NCBI GenBank assembly: GCA_902761905.1
Contig: CACWMK010000006.1
Coordinates: 18,039-82,038 of the forward strand
Reading direction: 5' to 3'
Source of the DNA: an uncultured Prevotellaceae bacterium
GTDB taxonomy: Bacteria; Bacteroidota; Bacteroidia; Bacteroidales; Bacteroidaceae
Length of the DNA: 64,000 nt
Shown here: positions 9,000 to 18,185 of the stretch, piece after piece
How positions within the stretch are numbered: the stretch's first letter is position 1
How the letters are laid out: each line of letters begins with the position of its first letter
Program-made: the position numbers and the translations under genes
Notes under the pieces: model-generated
Seen by the model: the letters and a program-made list of their open reading frames with translations, nothing else
Told to the model about the DNA's origin: nothing
Database searches by the model: none

Positions 9000-9974
9000 A
9001 TGGAGAAAAAGGATTTAAGGATTGTATTTATGGGAACGCCTGAGTTTGCAGTGGATACGCTGAAAGCTCTGGTGGAGAACGATTATAACGTGGTGGCTGT
9101 GGTAACTCAGCCCGACAAACCTGTTGGCCGACACCAGACAGAGATGCAGCCATCAGAGGTAAAGAAGTACGCTCTGGAACACAATCTGCCAGTGCTGCAA
9201 CCGGTAAAAATGAAAGATCCCGAGTTTGTAGAGCAGTTACGCTCGTACCGTGCAAACTTGCAAGTAGTAGTAGCATTCCGCATGCTGCCCGAGGTGGTAT
9301 GGGATATGCCAGACTACGGCACATTCAACGTACACGCAGCACTGCTGCCACAGTATCGCGGTGCAGCACCTATCAACTGGGCTGTTATCAACGGCGAGAC
9401 ACAGACTGGCGTAACCACATTCTTCCTCGACCACGACATCGACACAGGCCGCATCATCATGCAGAAGCCATTCGCTATCCCCGACGATGCCGACGTGGAA
9501 TACGTCTACGACGGATTGATGCATCTGGGTGCCGAAATATGTCTGGAGACACTCGAGCGAATCATAGCTGCCGATGGACATCCAGAGAGTATTCCTCAGG
9601 AGGAGATGATATCAGTAGGCAGCGAACTATATGCCGCCCCGAAGATATTCAAGGAGACCTGCGAAATAAACTGGGATCAGCCCGCCAAGAAGGTTTACGA
9701 CTTTATCCGTGGTCTGTCGCCCTACCCCGGCGCATGGTGCACTCTGGTATCGCCCGAAGGAAAAGAGACGGTGCTGAAGATATACAAGACCAGCAAAACC
9801 ACTCACACTGCCGGCGAGACACGCCACACCGCCATCATCAACCGCAAACCATGCATAAAGGCTGCCGACGCACTGCTTATGATTGAAGAACTGCAGTTGG
9901 CCGGAAAAAAGCGCATGAGCGGACGCGACTTTCTTAACGGAATTAAAAATTTTGAGAACTATATAATAAAATAG
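9000..9974 (+). CDS. fmt: Methionyl-tRNA formyltransferase
   Basis: 324 residues. The N-terminal VFMGTPEFAVDTLKALVEN and the formyl-folate domain HAALLPQYRGAAPINWAVINGETQTGVTTFFLD are typical of Fmt, including the catalytic Asn-His-Asp set (FNVHAALLP and the following Asp). The C-terminal OB-like domain is full length. It formylates initiator Met-tRNA. It is 13 bases downstream of the ClC gene and likely in the same operon as prfC. Confidence 0.95.
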   Translation: MEKKDLRIVFMGTPEFAVDTLKALVENDYNVVAVVTQPDKPVGRHQTEMQPSEVKKYALEHNLPVLQPVKMKDPEFVEQLRSYRANLQVVVAFRMLPEVVWDMPDYGTFNVHAALLPQYRGAAPINWAVINGETQTGVTTFFLDHDIDTGRIIMQKPFAIPDDADVEYVYDGLMHLGAEICLETLERIIAADGHPESIPQEEMISVGSELYAAPKIFKETCEINWDQPAKKVYDFIRGLSPYPGAWCTLVSPEGKETVLKIYKTSKTTHTAGETRHTAIINRKPCIKAADALLMIEELQLAGKKRMSGRDFLNGIKNFENYIIK

Positions 9975-10023
9975 GTATAATCAGCGTTACTATAGTAGGA
10001 TAAATCCAAAAAACAGATTGCCT

Positions 10024-10146
10024 ATGAAGTATTTTACTCAAGAAGAAGACATTATGTTTAGCGAGAAGACATTCAAGCCAAGAAAACAGACGCTTGATTT
10101 CATCCGACTAGTAGCGCATTCATACAACAATCAGCTATGGCATTAG
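10024..10146 (+). CDS. Possible 40-residue protein upstream of rpe
   Basis: An ATG at 10024 opens 40 codons (MKYFTQEEDIMFSEKTFKPR, then a Phe-Ile-Arg helix ending NNQLWH) and stops at 10144-10146, overlapping the rpe start by 10 bases. The composition is protein-like and the overlap suggests translational coupling with rpe. The reading reminds me of short Bacteroidales proteins of the YFTxEE...FIRxxAxxY type, but that is recollection, not a search. Function unknown. Confidence 0.5.
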   Translation: MKYFTQEEDIMFSEKTFKPRKQTLDFIRLVAHSYNNQLWH

Positions 10147-10784
10147 TATCACCATCATTACTCGCCGCCGACTTCTTGCATCTCGATCGCGACATCAACA
10201 TGATTAATCACAGTGAGGCCGACTGGCTCCACTTGGATGTAATGGACGGTTCGTTCGTCCCAAACATTTCATTCGGATTCCCCGTTCTCGAGGCAGTATC
10301 TAAGGCTTGCACCAAGCCACTTGATGTGCACTATATGATAGAGCACCCCGAGCGATACATCGCACAGACTGCAAAACTTGGCGCTATGATGATGAATGTG
10401 CACTACGAAGCATGTGTTCATCTACATCGCACCATCCAGGAGATTCATCAGGCTGGTATGAAGGCAGGCGTAACACTGAACCCATCTACACCAGTAAGCG
10501 TGCTCGAGGATATCATCGGCGATGTAGAAATGGTACTGCTGATGAGTGTTAATCCTGGTTTCGGCGGACAGAAGTTTATCGAGAACACCATCGACAAGGT
10601 TAAGCGTCTGCGCAAGATGATAGACGAGAAAGGCTGCAAGACACTTATCGAGGTAGACGGCGGAGTACAAGGCGAGACAGCACCACGACTGGTAGCAGCT
10701 GGTGTCGACGTACTTGTAAGCGGCAGTTACGTGTTCGGAGCTAAGGATCCCGAAGCAGTAATCCGTGGTCTCAGATCACTCTAA
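10137..10784 (+). CDS. rpe: Ribulose-phosphate 3-epimerase
   Basis: 215 residues, a complete TIM barrel. Key motifs: SPSLLAADF at the N-terminus, HLDVMDGSFVPNISFG (metal His and catalytic Asp), VNPGFGGQKF and the second Asp in IEVDGGV. It interconverts ribulose-5-phosphate and xylulose-5-phosphate in the pentose phosphate pathway, which is also where the arabinose pathway further along the window delivers its product. The 3-prime end overlaps the convergent sigma factor gene by 9 bases. Confidence 0.95.
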   Translation: MALVSPSLLAADFLHLDRDINMINHSEADWLHLDVMDGSFVPNISFGFPVLEAVSKACTKPLDVHYMIEHPERYIAQTAKLGAMMMNVHYEACVHLHRTIQEIHQAGMKAGVTLNPSTPVSVLEDIIGDVEMVLLMSVNPGFGGQKFIENTIDKVKRLRKMIDEKGCKTLIEVDGGVQGETAPRLVAAGVDVLVSGSYVFGAKDPEAVIRGLRSL

Positions 10785-11372
10785 GCTAAGATTGATTTCG
10801 TATTCGCGCGACAGACGGCGCATATTGATAAGGGCGTAACGCATACGTCCAAGTGATGTATTTACGCTTACGTTAGTCTCCTCGGCAATCTCCTTGAACG
10901 ACAGATTCTGGAAGTATCGCATAAACAGCACTGTGCGCTGCTGCTCCGGCAGATGATTCATAAGAAACACCAAGTCCTTCATCGTCTGATCGTTGGTAAG
11001 TTCGATTTCACGATAACTGCCTACCAAATCAGCCGACTTAATATTGCTAAGATCATTCTCCTTTGGAGCATCAACCACCTTATCATTCTTCTGCGAACGG
11101 AAGTAATCCATCACTACATTATGTGTAATACGCGTAAGCCAGCACGAGAACTTGCCAGTATCAGAATATTGTCTGCGCTGCAATTTGGTTACCACTTTCA
11201 GGAATGTCTCCTGAAATAAATCATTGGCCAAATCCTCATTCTTCACAATACACATGATGTATGTGAATACCTTGTCCTGATTCCGCGAAAGTAATTCGTC
11301 GAATGCTTTGTTATTGCCATCAATGTAAGCAAGTGCCAACTGTTCGTCGGACATACTCTTGATTGTACTCAT
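10776..11372 (-). CDS. ECF-type RNA polymerase sigma factor
   Basis: 198 residues. Region 2 (DKVFTYIMCIVKNEDLANDLFQETFLK...WLTRITHNVVMDYFRSQ) and region 4 (LPEQQRTVLFMRYFQNLSFKEIAEETNVSVNTSLGRMRYALINMRR) are both present with a short linker, the two-domain layout of ECF sigma factors. No anti-sigma gene lies beside it, unlike the SusC-linked ECF type, so this is probably a stand-alone regulator. It has a textbook promoter at 11449-11480. Its targets are unknown. Confidence 0.88.
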   Translation of the reverse strand: MSTIKSMSDEQLALAYIDGNNKAFDELLSRNQDKVFTYIMCIVKNEDLANDLFQETFLKVVTKLQRRQYSDTGKFSCWLTRITHNVVMDYFRSQKNDKVVDAPKENDLSNIKSADLVGSYREIELTNDQTMKDLVFLMNHLPEQQRTVLFMRYFQNLSFKEIAEETNVSVNTSLGRMRYALINMRRLSREYEINLSLE

Positions 11373-11448
11373 CTTCTCAAATATTTAAAATTGAGTAGAG
11401 GTTGTTTCGATAGGCAATATTCGTTTTAAATTGTTAATAATCTGGGGG

Positions 11449-11480
11449 CAAAAGTAGATATTTTTATCCAAATCACCAAA
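11449..11480 (-). promoter_or_regulatory. Promoter of the ECF sigma gene
   Basis: On the minus strand TTTG (complement of 11477-11480), 20 bases, then TACTTTTG (complement of 11449-11456): an ideal match to the Bacteroidetes consensus. The untranslated leader would be about 70 bases. Confidence 0.75.
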
Positions 11481-11518
11481 AAAAACACCAAAAACTTCAC
11501 TTTCTACCGATTTTTTAT

Positions 11519-11526
11519 TACTTTTG
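11519..11526 (+). promoter_or_regulatory. Promoter -7 box of the kinase/nucleotidyltransferase gene
   Basis: TACTTTTG followed by CAC; no clear -33 match. It is divergent from the sigma factor promoter, 40 bases away. It supports ATG 11557 as the start rather than the open ATG at 11524, which overlaps the box. Confidence 0.55.
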
Positions 11527-11556
11527 CACATAAATTATAACCTAAAAAGGAAAAAT

Positions 11557-13494
11557 ATGAAACTATTCGTACCCGGACGCCTTTGTCTTTTTGGTGAACA
11601 TACAGACTGGGCGGGACACTATCGAACAATGAATGCCGACATAAATCCCGGAGCAGCAATCGTAACTGGAATTGAACAGGGAATCTATGCCGAGGTAGAA
11701 AAATCTAGTATCTTTGAACTTTACAGCAGTGCCGACGAGATAAAAAATGTCTGGCAGGATTTCAGCTGTCGTATGGACGAGGTTGAACTTAAGCGTGTAG
11801 CCAAAAGCGGTTCGTTCTTCTGCTATTGCGCTGGTGTGGCATCGTATATGCTCGAGTGGTATAAGGTAGGCGGTGTGCGCATCCGCATCACCGATATGAC
11901 TCTGCCAATGAAGAGCGGACTGTCATCATCAGCAGCCATATGCGTATTGGTGGCTCGTGCGTTCAATCAGCTGTACAATCTCAATCTGAATACCCTCGGC
12001 GAGATGAACATCGCCTATCTCGGCGAGTTGCGCACAAGTAGCCGTTGCGGAAGATTGGACCAGGCATGTGCATTCGGTGTAAAACCAAATCTGATGAATT
12101 TCGACGGCGACGAGATCGAAGTGCGTTCGCTCAATGTCAAGAAACCACTCTATTGGGTGTTTGCAGATCTGTGTGCCGAAAAGGATACCATCAAGATCCT
12201 GTCGGACCTCAACAAGGCATATCCATTCCCCAACAGCGATGCCGAACGCGCACTGCACGACGCACTAGGACAGCAGAATCTGGAAATAGTTGAACGAGCC
12301 ATAAAATACATGGCCGAAGGTGATGCTGAGAGCCTGGGAAAACTGATGACAGAAGCCGAAGCACTGTTCGATGAGAAGGTGGCTCCGATGTCATCGGCAC
12401 TTTGGGCGCCAAAACTACACGCAGTATTGCAAGACCCGAAGATTCTGCCTTTGGTATGGGGCGGAAAAGGTGTCGGTTCGCACGGCGATGGTTCGGTGCA
12501 GTTCCTGGCAAAGTCTGAAGAGGCTCAGCAGCAGGTGACCAACTATCTGAACGAGCAAGGCATGAAGGCATACACACTCACACTTAAACCTGTACATACC
12601 GTTCGTCGCGCCATCATTCCTGTGGCAGGATTCGGCACTCGTCTGTATCCGTCAACACGTGTCATCAAAAAGGACTTCTTCCCTATTCCATGTCCCGACG
12701 GAATGGTTCGCCCGGTAATACTCATCCTGCTCGAAGAGCTGGTACAGAGCGGTATCGAGGAGATCTGTCTGGTACTCGGTTCAGAAGAGGAGCGCCAGCA
12801 ATATGCCGATTTCTTCGAGCATCCACTGTCAGACGAGCATATAGCCAAACTGAATCCCGAAGCACAGGAGTACGAGAATCACATATTAGATATAGGTAAG
12901 AAACTGCACTACGTATATCAGCGCGAAAAGCGTGGATTCGGCCATGCGGTTTACCAGGCAGCACAGTTTGCCGGAAACGAGCCTGTACTGCTGTTACTTG
13001 GCGACACTCTGTATCGCAGCGACACCAACAAACCATGTGCTCTGCAGATGATTGAGGACTACGAGCGATACAACCGACTGATGGTAAGTATCCATCCTAT
13101 TCCTCTGGCCGAGGTTAGCCGCTATGGCATACTGCACGGTGTATGGGAGGACAACGACCACTCGATCCTTAACGTATCGGCAATGGTAGAGAAACCCAAG
13201 GCCAGCTATGCCGAAGAATACCTGGCCGTACGTAATAAGAAAGGCGAAAAGGAATATTACAGCGTGTTCGGACAATACATACTTACACCCGAGGTATTCT
13301 CGCAGATACATAAGGATATAATGCAGAAGGAGATCGATGGCGATCACCAGACCGAGATTGAACTAACATCTGCTCTCGATGCCGTACGCAAACGCAGCGG
13401 AATGGTTGGAGTAAGATTGCGCGGACGCATGTTCGACATGGGAAATCCTGTCGCACTTACCAATGCAATCACCGAATTTGCAAAACCAAAATAA
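11557..13494 (+). CDS. Fusion of GHMP sugar kinase and GalU-like nucleotidyltransferase
   Basis: 645 residues, start chosen at the ATG after AAAAAGGAAAAAT. Residues 1-345 are a GHMP kinase: GRLCLFGEHTDWAGHY (galactokinase-like motif 1), MKSGLSSSAAICVLVARAF (motif 2, near 121) and GGKGVGSHGDGSVQF (motif 3, near 302). From residue 350 a sugar-1-phosphate nucleotidyltransferase begins: RRAIIPVAGFGTRLYPSTR, then LLLLGDTLYRSD and VEKPKASYAEEY, most like UTP-glucose-1-phosphate uridylyltransferase. The protein probably phosphorylates a free sugar at C1 and then makes the nucleotide sugar, like plant and Bacteroides fucokinase/GDP-fucose pyrophosphorylase but from different parent families. The sugar is unknown. 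A terminator is shared with rfbA. Confidence 0.82.
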   Translation: MKLFVPGRLCLFGEHTDWAGHYRTMNADINPGAAIVTGIEQGIYAEVEKSSIFELYSSADEIKNVWQDFSCRMDEVELKRVAKSGSFFCYCAGVASYMLEWYKVGGVRIRITDMTLPMKSGLSSSAAICVLVARAFNQLYNLNLNTLGEMNIAYLGELRTSSRCGRLDQACAFGVKPNLMNFDGDEIEVRSLNVKKPLYWVFADLCAEKDTIKILSDLNKAYPFPNSDAERALHDALGQQNLEIVERAIKYMAEGDAESLGKLMTEAEALFDEKVAPMSSALWAPKLHAVLQDPKILPLVWGGKGVGSHGDGSVQFLAKSEEAQQQVTNYLNEQGMKAYTLTLKPVHTVRRAIIPVAGFGTRLYPSTRVIKKDFFPIPCPDGMVRPVILILLEELVQSGIEEICLVLGSEEERQQYADFFEHPLSDEHIAKLNPEAQEYENHILDIGKKLHYVYQREKRGFGHAVYQAAQFAGNEPVLLLLGDTLYRSDTNKPCALQMIEDYERYNRLMVSIHPIPLAEVSRYGILHGVWEDNDHSILNVSAMVEKPKASYAEEYLAVRNKKGEKEYYSVFGQYILTPEVFSQIHKDIMQKEIDGDHQTEIELTSALDAVRKRSGMVGVRLRGRMFDMGNPVALTNAITEFAKPK

Positions 13495-13504
13495 CAAGAA
13501 AAAG

Positions 13505-13541
13505 GAATCCCGCATCATCAATTGATTGCGGGATTCTATTT
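13505..13541. terminator. Bidirectional terminator
   Basis: GAATCCCGCA (13505-13514) pairs with TGCGGGATTC (13527-13536), a perfect 10-bp stem, with T-rich sequence after it on the plus strand and A-rich sequence before it. It serves the convergent fusion gene and rfbA. Confidence 0.8.
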
Positions 13542-14414
13542 TTATTTAACCAGACTCAACAGATATTTTCCGTATTCGTTCTTTGCCATAGGCTTGGCCA
13601 CTTCTTCAAGTTTCTCCTTGGTTATCCAACCACGCTTGAATGCGATCTCCTCAAGACAAGCCACCTTCAATCCCTGACGTTTCTCGATAACCTCAATGAA
13701 TGTAGAAGCCTCCGACAGCGAATCGTGTGTACCCGTATCCAGCCATGCAAAACCACGCTGCAGTGTCTGCACCTTAAGTTTCTTTTGTGCCAGATACTCC
13801 TGATTAACGGTGGTAATCTCCAGTTCTCCACGTGCAGATGGCTTGATGTTCTTTGCGATATCAACCACACTGTTAGGATAGAAATACAGACCTACCACAG
13901 CATAGTTTGACTTGGGCTGTGCAGGTTTCTCCTCGATGCTGAGACAATTACCATCGGCATCAAACTCTGCCACACCATAACGCTCCGGATCATTAACATA
14001 GTATCCAAACACAGTAGCCAGTCCGTGTTTCTCAGCATTCTCCACGCTCTCCTTCAGCAGTCCTGTAAAACCACTTCCATAGAAGATGTTATCACCAAGC
14101 ACCAGACATGCACAATCATCGCCAATAAACTTCTCGCCGATGATGAAAGCCTGAGCCAGTCCGTCAGGCGATGGCTGTTCAGCATACTCAAAGTGTACGC
14201 CCAGGTCAGAACCATCGCCAAGCAATCGCTTAAAGCCTGGCAGATCATATGGTGTAGATATGATAAGAATCTCGCGGATACCAGCCAGCATCAGTGCTGA
14301 TATAGGATAATAGATCATCGGTTTGTCGAAGATGGGAATCAACTGCTTACTTATTCCCTTTGTAATCGGATAAAGACGTGTACCCGATCCACCTGCTAAA
14401 ACGATACCTTTCAT
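13542..14414 (-). CDS. rfbA: Glucose-1-phosphate thymidylyltransferase
   Basis: 290 residues, standard length. The N-terminal [37 protein letters not shown] is the RfbA/RmlA signature with the catalytic Arg and Lys; [10 protein letters not shown] and [19 protein letters not shown] are also present. It makes dTDP-glucose, the first step to dTDP-rhamnose. The enzyme for the last step, rfbD, is at 4141-4989, so the pathway genes are dispersed. Its promoter is at 14441-14472. Confidence 0.95.
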   Translation of the reverse strand: MKGIVLAGGSGTRLYPITKGISKQLIPIFDKPMIYYPISALMLAGIREILIISTPYDLPGFKRLLGDGSDLGVHFEYAEQPSPDGLAQAFIIGEKFIGDDCACLVLGDNIFYGSGFTGLLKESVENAEKHGLATVFGYYVNDPERYGVAEFDADGNCLSIEEKPAQPKSNYAVVGLYFYPNSVVDIAKNIKPSARGELEITTVNQEYLAQKKLKVQTLQRGFAWLDTGTHDSLSEASTFIEVIEKRQGLKVACLEEIAFKRGWITKEKLEEVAKPMAKNEYGKYLLSLVK

Positions 14415-14440
14415 ACGTAGATAATTTTATAATTTTGGTG

Positions 14441-14472
14441 CAAAGATACGTTTTTTTATGCACGAAACGCAA
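14441..14472 (-). promoter_or_regulatory. rfbA promoter
   Basis: On the minus strand TTG (complement of 14470-14472), 21 bases, then TATCTTTG (complement of 14441-14448). It gives a leader of about 20 bases. Confidence 0.65.
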
Positions 14473-14491
14473 TATTTTACAAAAAAATTAC

Positions 14492-14499
14492 TACCTTTG
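14492..14499 (+). promoter_or_regulatory. Promoter -7 box of the 206-residue gene
   Basis: TACCTTTG followed by CAAC, divergent from and interleaved with the rfbA promoter. It shows that the gene starts at ATG 14530, not at the ATG at 14458 upstream of the box. Confidence 0.55.
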
Positions 14500-14529
14500 C
14501 AACCGATTTTACAATTTAAATATATATAT

Positions 14530-15150
14530 ATGGGATTTTGGAATAAATTATTTGGCAATAATAGCGAACAGGAAGTTGGCGGAATGGAGGATTTCATGAC
14601 TCTTATCCGCGTATACTTTCAGGCTGCGATGGCTGCCGACCTGGGTATAACCAATCTGGCTGCCCTGCCCGACCTGCGTGTGTTTAAGAGCACACTTAAG
14701 GTTGCCACCGTTAATAACAAGTTAGGTGTAGGCGAGCGCACACGCTGCAAGAAGATGCTTAAGGAAATGTATGGTATGGAGGACGAGTTCTTCAAGGAGA
14801 TCGACTCTAGCCTGCGCAAGCGCTGCAAGAAGATTCAGGACGCACAGACATATCTGTTGCAGTTCCAGGGATTCACACAGGAGATCATGATGCTTACCGG
14901 CAATCTGATGAAGTTCAAGCTCCGTCTGCCTGGATTCATGAAGAAGGCTCTCTACACAATGACAGAGAAAACCGTGAATGACATCTTTAACAAGAACGAC
15001 TTCAGCGATCCAGCAGTACTTAAGAGTATTGTGGCTGTTCGTGAGTACAACCGCCGTCTCGGATTCTCGCAGAAGTGGGTAACCGACTTTGTATACAAAG
15101 TGGTAATGCTGGCCAAAAAAGAGCCCAAACCTGCTCAAGACGAAAAGTAG
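14530..15150 (+). CDS. Conserved-looking protein of unknown function
   Basis: 206 residues beginning MGFWNKLFGNNSEQEVGG. It is helical, basic and Met/Lys-rich, with no signal peptide or clear membrane helix. It contains LMKFKLRLPGFMKKALYTMTEKTVNDIF and ends in a charged tail. I do not recognise a catalytic motif. It precedes a coiled-coil gene and zapA in the same direction (86 bases to the next start, with that gene's own -7 box), so a role near cell division is only a context guess. Confidence 0.7.
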   Translation: MGFWNKLFGNNSEQEVGGMEDFMTLIRVYFQAAMAADLGITNLAALPDLRVFKSTLKVATVNNKLGVGERTRCKKMLKEMYGMEDEFFKEIDSSLRKRCKKIQDAQTYLLQFQGFTQEIMMLTGNLMKFKLRLPGFMKKALYTMTEKTVNDIFNKNDFSDPAVLKSIVAVREYNRRLGFSQKWVTDFVYKVVMLAKKEPKPAQDEK

Positions 15151-15235
15151 AAAGTTTAAAATTTCTTAAAAGATAACGATAAGGCTATTCTTTAAAAGAT
15201 AATTTATATAACTTTGTACACCAAATAGTTATATC

Positions 15236-15532
15236 ATGAGTTCTAACCAGGAGACAATATTGGCGTTCGAGACCCGCGTAAGGCAGATGATTCTCCATTT
15301 TAAGCAGTTGAAAAAGGAGAATTTGGAGCTACGCGCGCAAATCGAAAAGGGTAAGCAGGAGATTAACGATCTGCAGGCCAAGTTGACTCAGGCTGATAAT
15401 GATTACAATTCACTGAAAATGGCAAAGATGATGCAGATAACCGACGGAGACTTGGAAAGTGCAAAAGCCCGAGTACAGAAGATGATCCGGAACGTTAACA
15501 AGTGCATCGCCATTCTGAGCGACGAACAATAA
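15236..15532 (+). CDS. Small coiled-coil protein upstream of zapA
   Basis: 98 residues, nearly all heptad coiled coil from about residue 10 to 65 (FKQLKKENLELRAQIEKGKQEINDLQAKL), with a short basic C-terminal helix. A TAACTTTG -7 box lies at 15209-15216. The zapA start is 14 bases after its stop. Small coiled-coil proteins paired with ZapA recall ZapB of Enterobacteria, so a Z-ring accessory role is plausible, but sequence alone does not prove it. Confidence 0.72.
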   Translation: MSSNQETILAFETRVRQMILHFKQLKKENLELRAQIEKGKQEINDLQAKLTQADNDYNSLKMAKMMQITDGDLESAKARVQKMIRNVNKCIAILSDEQ

Positions 15533-15546
15533 ACAAGGTGCCCACA

Positions 15547-15846
15547 ATGACAGAAGTGAATAACGAGAAACTACATATCAGGTTGCACGTCTACGATGAA
15601 GAAATCGAGGTAACCATCAAGCGTTCCGACGAGGAATTCTATCGTAAGGCAGCCAAACTCATTACCGACCGTTATAATGCCTATTCGCAGGCTTATAAGG
15701 GTAAGAAGGGTGAGCATACGATAGCGCTGATGACGCTTATCGATATCGCCCTGATGTACGAGCGTGAGCGCGGCAATAACGACACCGACCCGTATAATAG
15801 TATTCTCACTAAGTTGACTTCTGAAATAGAGGAGGCACTTAAGTGA
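15547..15846 (+). CDS. zapA: Cell division protein ZapA
   Basis: 99 residues. The N-terminal LHIRLHVYDEEIEVTIKRSDEEFYRKAAKLITDRYNAY is the ZapA fold, followed by the helical HTIALMTLIDIALMYERE segment. It stabilises FtsZ protofilaments at mid-cell. The start is ATG 15547; an upstream ATG at 15502 in the same frame lies inside the previous gene. It is directly followed by rny. Confidence 0.88.
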   Translation: MTEVNNEKLHIRLHVYDEEIEVTIKRSDEEFYRKAAKLITDRYNAYSQAYKGKKGEHTIALMTLIDIALMYERERGNNDTDPYNSILTKLTSEIEEALK

Positions 15847-15876
15847 GAATATTTTTATCATTAACATAGATTTTAT

Positions 15877-17418
15877 ATGGATATCATTTTTGTACTACTG
15901 ATCGCCGCAGGTGCCCTCGCTTTAGGAGGTGTCTGTGGATACCTTGTATTCCGCTACGTTCTGAAGGGGAAATACAATGAAATGATCGACACAGCCACTA
16001 AGCAGGCTGATGTGATCAAGGAGAAGAAGCTGCTCGAGGTGAAGGAAAAGTTCATCAACAAGAAGAGCGAACTGGAGAAGGAAGTGCAGCAGCGCAACCA
16101 GCACATCCAGCAGAGTGAAAACAAACTGAAGCAGCGCGAGATTTCGCTCAACCAGCGCCAGGAAGAACTGGGCCGCCGCAAGAATGAGCTCGACAATCAG
16201 CAGCAGCGCATCGAGAACGAGAAGAAGTTGCTGTCGGTTAAGGCCGAAGAGTTGGAGAAGATGCAGCTTAAGGAGCGCGAAAAGCTTGAGGAAGTATCAG
16301 GTCTGAGCGCCGAAGAGGCAAAGAACCGTCTGGTAGAGTCGATGAAGGACGAGGCTAAGACTGCCGCCGCCAGCTATATCAACGAGATTATGGACGAAGC
16401 TAAGCTCAACGCTAATGCTCAGGCTAAGAAGATCGTTATACAGACCATCCAGCGTGTAGCTACCGAAACCGCCATCGAGAACTCTGTAAGCGTATTCCAC
16501 ATTGAGAACGACGAAGTAAAGGGTCGTATCATCGGTCGCGAGGGTCGTAACATCCGTGCTCTCGAGGCAGCTGCAGGCGTTGAAATCGTAGTAGACGATA
16601 CTCCTGAGGCTATCGTAATCTCTGGTTTCGATCCAGTTCGTCGTGAGGTATGTCGTCTGGCTCTCCATCAGTTGGTTAGCGACGGACGTATCCACCCTGC
16701 ACGTATCGAGGAAGTTGTAGCTAAGGTTAAGAAGCAGCTCGACAATGAGATTATCGAGATAGGTAAGCGCACAGCTATCGACCTGGGTGTACACGGATTG
16801 CATCCCGAGCTTATCCGCATCATCGGTAAGATGAAGTATCGTTCTTCATACGGACAGAATCTGCTGCAGCACGCACGCGAAACTGCCAACCTCTGTGCTG
16901 TAATGGCATCTGAGCTTGGTCTAAATCCTAAGAAGGCTAAGCGTGCCGGACTGCTTCACGATATCGGTAAGGTGCCCGATGAGGAGAGCGAGTTGCCACA
17001 CGCTATCTATGGTGCTAAGATTGCTGAGAAGTTTAAGGAGAAGCCCGATATCTGCAATGCTATCGGTGCTCACCACGACGAGATGGAGATGCAGACTCTG
17101 CTGGCTCCTATCGTTCAGGTGTGTGATGCCATCTCAGGTGCACGTCCTGGTGCACGCCGCGAGATTGTAGAGGCATACATCAAGCGTCTTAACGATCTTG
17201 AAGCTATTGCAATGAGCTATCCTGGTGTAACCAAGACTTACGCCATCCAGGCAGGTCGTGAGCTCCGCGTTATCGTAGGTGCCGACAAGATGAACGATGC
17301 CGAGAGCGAGGCTCTGAGCACCGACATCGCTACAAAGATTCAGAACGAGATGACTTATCCCGGACAGGTTAAGATTACCGTTATCCGCGAGACTCGTTCG
17401 GTAGCTTACGCTAAGTAA
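15877..17418 (+). CDS. rny: Ribonuclease Y
   Basis: 513 residues. One N-terminal membrane anchor ([23 protein letters not shown]) is followed by a long Glu/Lys/Gln coiled coil to about residue 190. Then come a KH domain ([26 protein letters not shown]) and an HD domain ([11 protein letters not shown]...[11 protein letters not shown]). It is a membrane-tethered endoribonuclease that initiates mRNA decay. Six bases separate it from the convergent phosphatase gene, with no obvious terminator. Confidence 0.95.
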   Translation: MDIIFVLLIAAGALALGGVCGYLVFRYVLKGKYNEMIDTATKQADVIKEKKLLEVKEKFINKKSELEKEVQQRNQHIQQSENKLKQREISLNQRQEELGRRKNELDNQQQRIENEKKLLSVKAEELEKMQLKEREKLEEVSGLSAEEAKNRLVESMKDEAKTAAASYINEIMDEAKLNANAQAKKIVIQTIQRVATETAIENSVSVFHIENDEVKGRIIGREGRNIRALEAAAGVEIVVDDTPEAIVISGFDPVRREVCRLALHQLVSDGRIHPARIEEVVAKVKKQLDNEIIEIGKRTAIDLGVHGLHPELIRIIGKMKYRSSYGQNLLQHARETANLCAVMASELGLNPKKAKRAGLLHDIGKVPDEESELPHAIYGAKIAEKFKEKPDICNAIGAHHDEMEMQTLLAPIVQVCDAISGARPGARREIVEAYIKRLNDLEAIAMSYPGVTKTYAIQAGRELRVIVGADKMNDAESEALSTDIATKIQNEMTYPGQVKITVIRETRSVAYAK

Positions 17419-17424
17419 TCGTGA

Positions 17425-18147
17425 TTAGAGTATCTGCTTGATATCAAGCAGTTTAGATACCAGATAAGTGGGGGCCTCAGGGTCTCCACTTTTTATGTCG
17501 TACTGCCAACGGTTAAACAGCAGCGTGTCTATCTCGACAGACATCGCACCCTGTATATCGGTAGCCATATTGTCGCCAATCATCAGTGTCGACTCAGGTT
17601 TAGCACCAGTCTTGGCAAAGGCATAGTCGAAGAAAGCCTTCGATGGCTTGTTTGCCCCGGCATCCTCGCTCAGTACTATGGTATCAAAGTATTCGCGCAG
17701 TCCGCATGCAGCCAATTTCTTGTATTGCACCTCGTGAAAACCATTGCTGGTCATATGCATACGATAGCCCTTCTGATGCAGATATTCCATCAATTCGTGT
17801 GCACCTTCAACAACGCCAGGCTTACAGCTACAGTGCTCCAGAAACTTATCGCTCATCTCCAGGCATAACTGCTCGCTCACATCCAGGCCCCTACCCTCGC
17901 TAAGCGGACGACGGAATCGCTCCACTATCAGATAATCGCGTGTTATCTCTCCTTTGGAGTATCTGCTCCACAGGTCGATATTCGCCTCCCAGTATGCATC
18001 GTAGAACACCTTGGGCTCGTCAAAATAACGTTCCAGCTTATAGTCCTCATAAGTCTCGCTTAGAGCTATTACAGCGTTGCCGTGAGTATCGTAGAGAGTA
18101 TCGTCAAAGTCTACGAACAAGTCTTTGTATACCTTCTTATTTTCCAT
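17425..18147 (-). CDS. YjjG-type HAD phosphatase (pyrimidine nucleotidase)
   Basis: 240 residues. HAD motif I is DLFVDFDDTLYDT, motif II MTSNGF, and motif IV GDNMATDIQGAMSVEIDTLLFN. The long helical cap matches the YjjG family of 5'-nucleotidases that clean up non-canonical pyrimidine nucleotides. The -7 box TACCTTTG (complement of 18155-18162) lies directly upstream of ATG 18145-18147, giving an almost leaderless transcript, which is why the longer open reading to 18186 was rejected. Confidence 0.82.
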   Translation of the reverse strand: MENKKVYKDLFVDFDDTLYDTHGNAVIALSETYEDYKLERYFDEPKVFYDAYWEANIDLWSRYSKGEITRDYLIVERFRRPLSEGRGLDVSEQLCLEMSDKFLEHCSCKPGVVEGAHELMEYLHQKGYRMHMTSNGFHEVQYKKLAACGLREYFDTIVLSEDAGANKPSKAFFDYAFAKTGAKPESTLMIGDNMATDIQGAMSVEIDTLLFNRWQYDIKSGDPEAPTYLVSKLLDIKQIL

Positions 18148-18154
18148 ACGCGTG

Positions 18155-18162
18155 CAAAGGTA
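18155..18162 (-). promoter_or_regulatory. Promoter -7 box of the YjjG-type gene
   Basis: TACCTTTG read on the minus strand, ending 8 bases before the start codon. The -33 region is not consensus. Confidence 0.5.
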
Positions 18163-18185
18163 TGAAAAAACTCTGGAATAAACCA

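Noticed and set aside
10776-10784. 9-bp overlap of convergent rpe and sigma factor genes as a regulatory antisense device
   Set aside because: Short convergent overlaps are common in compact genomes and nothing else marks this one.
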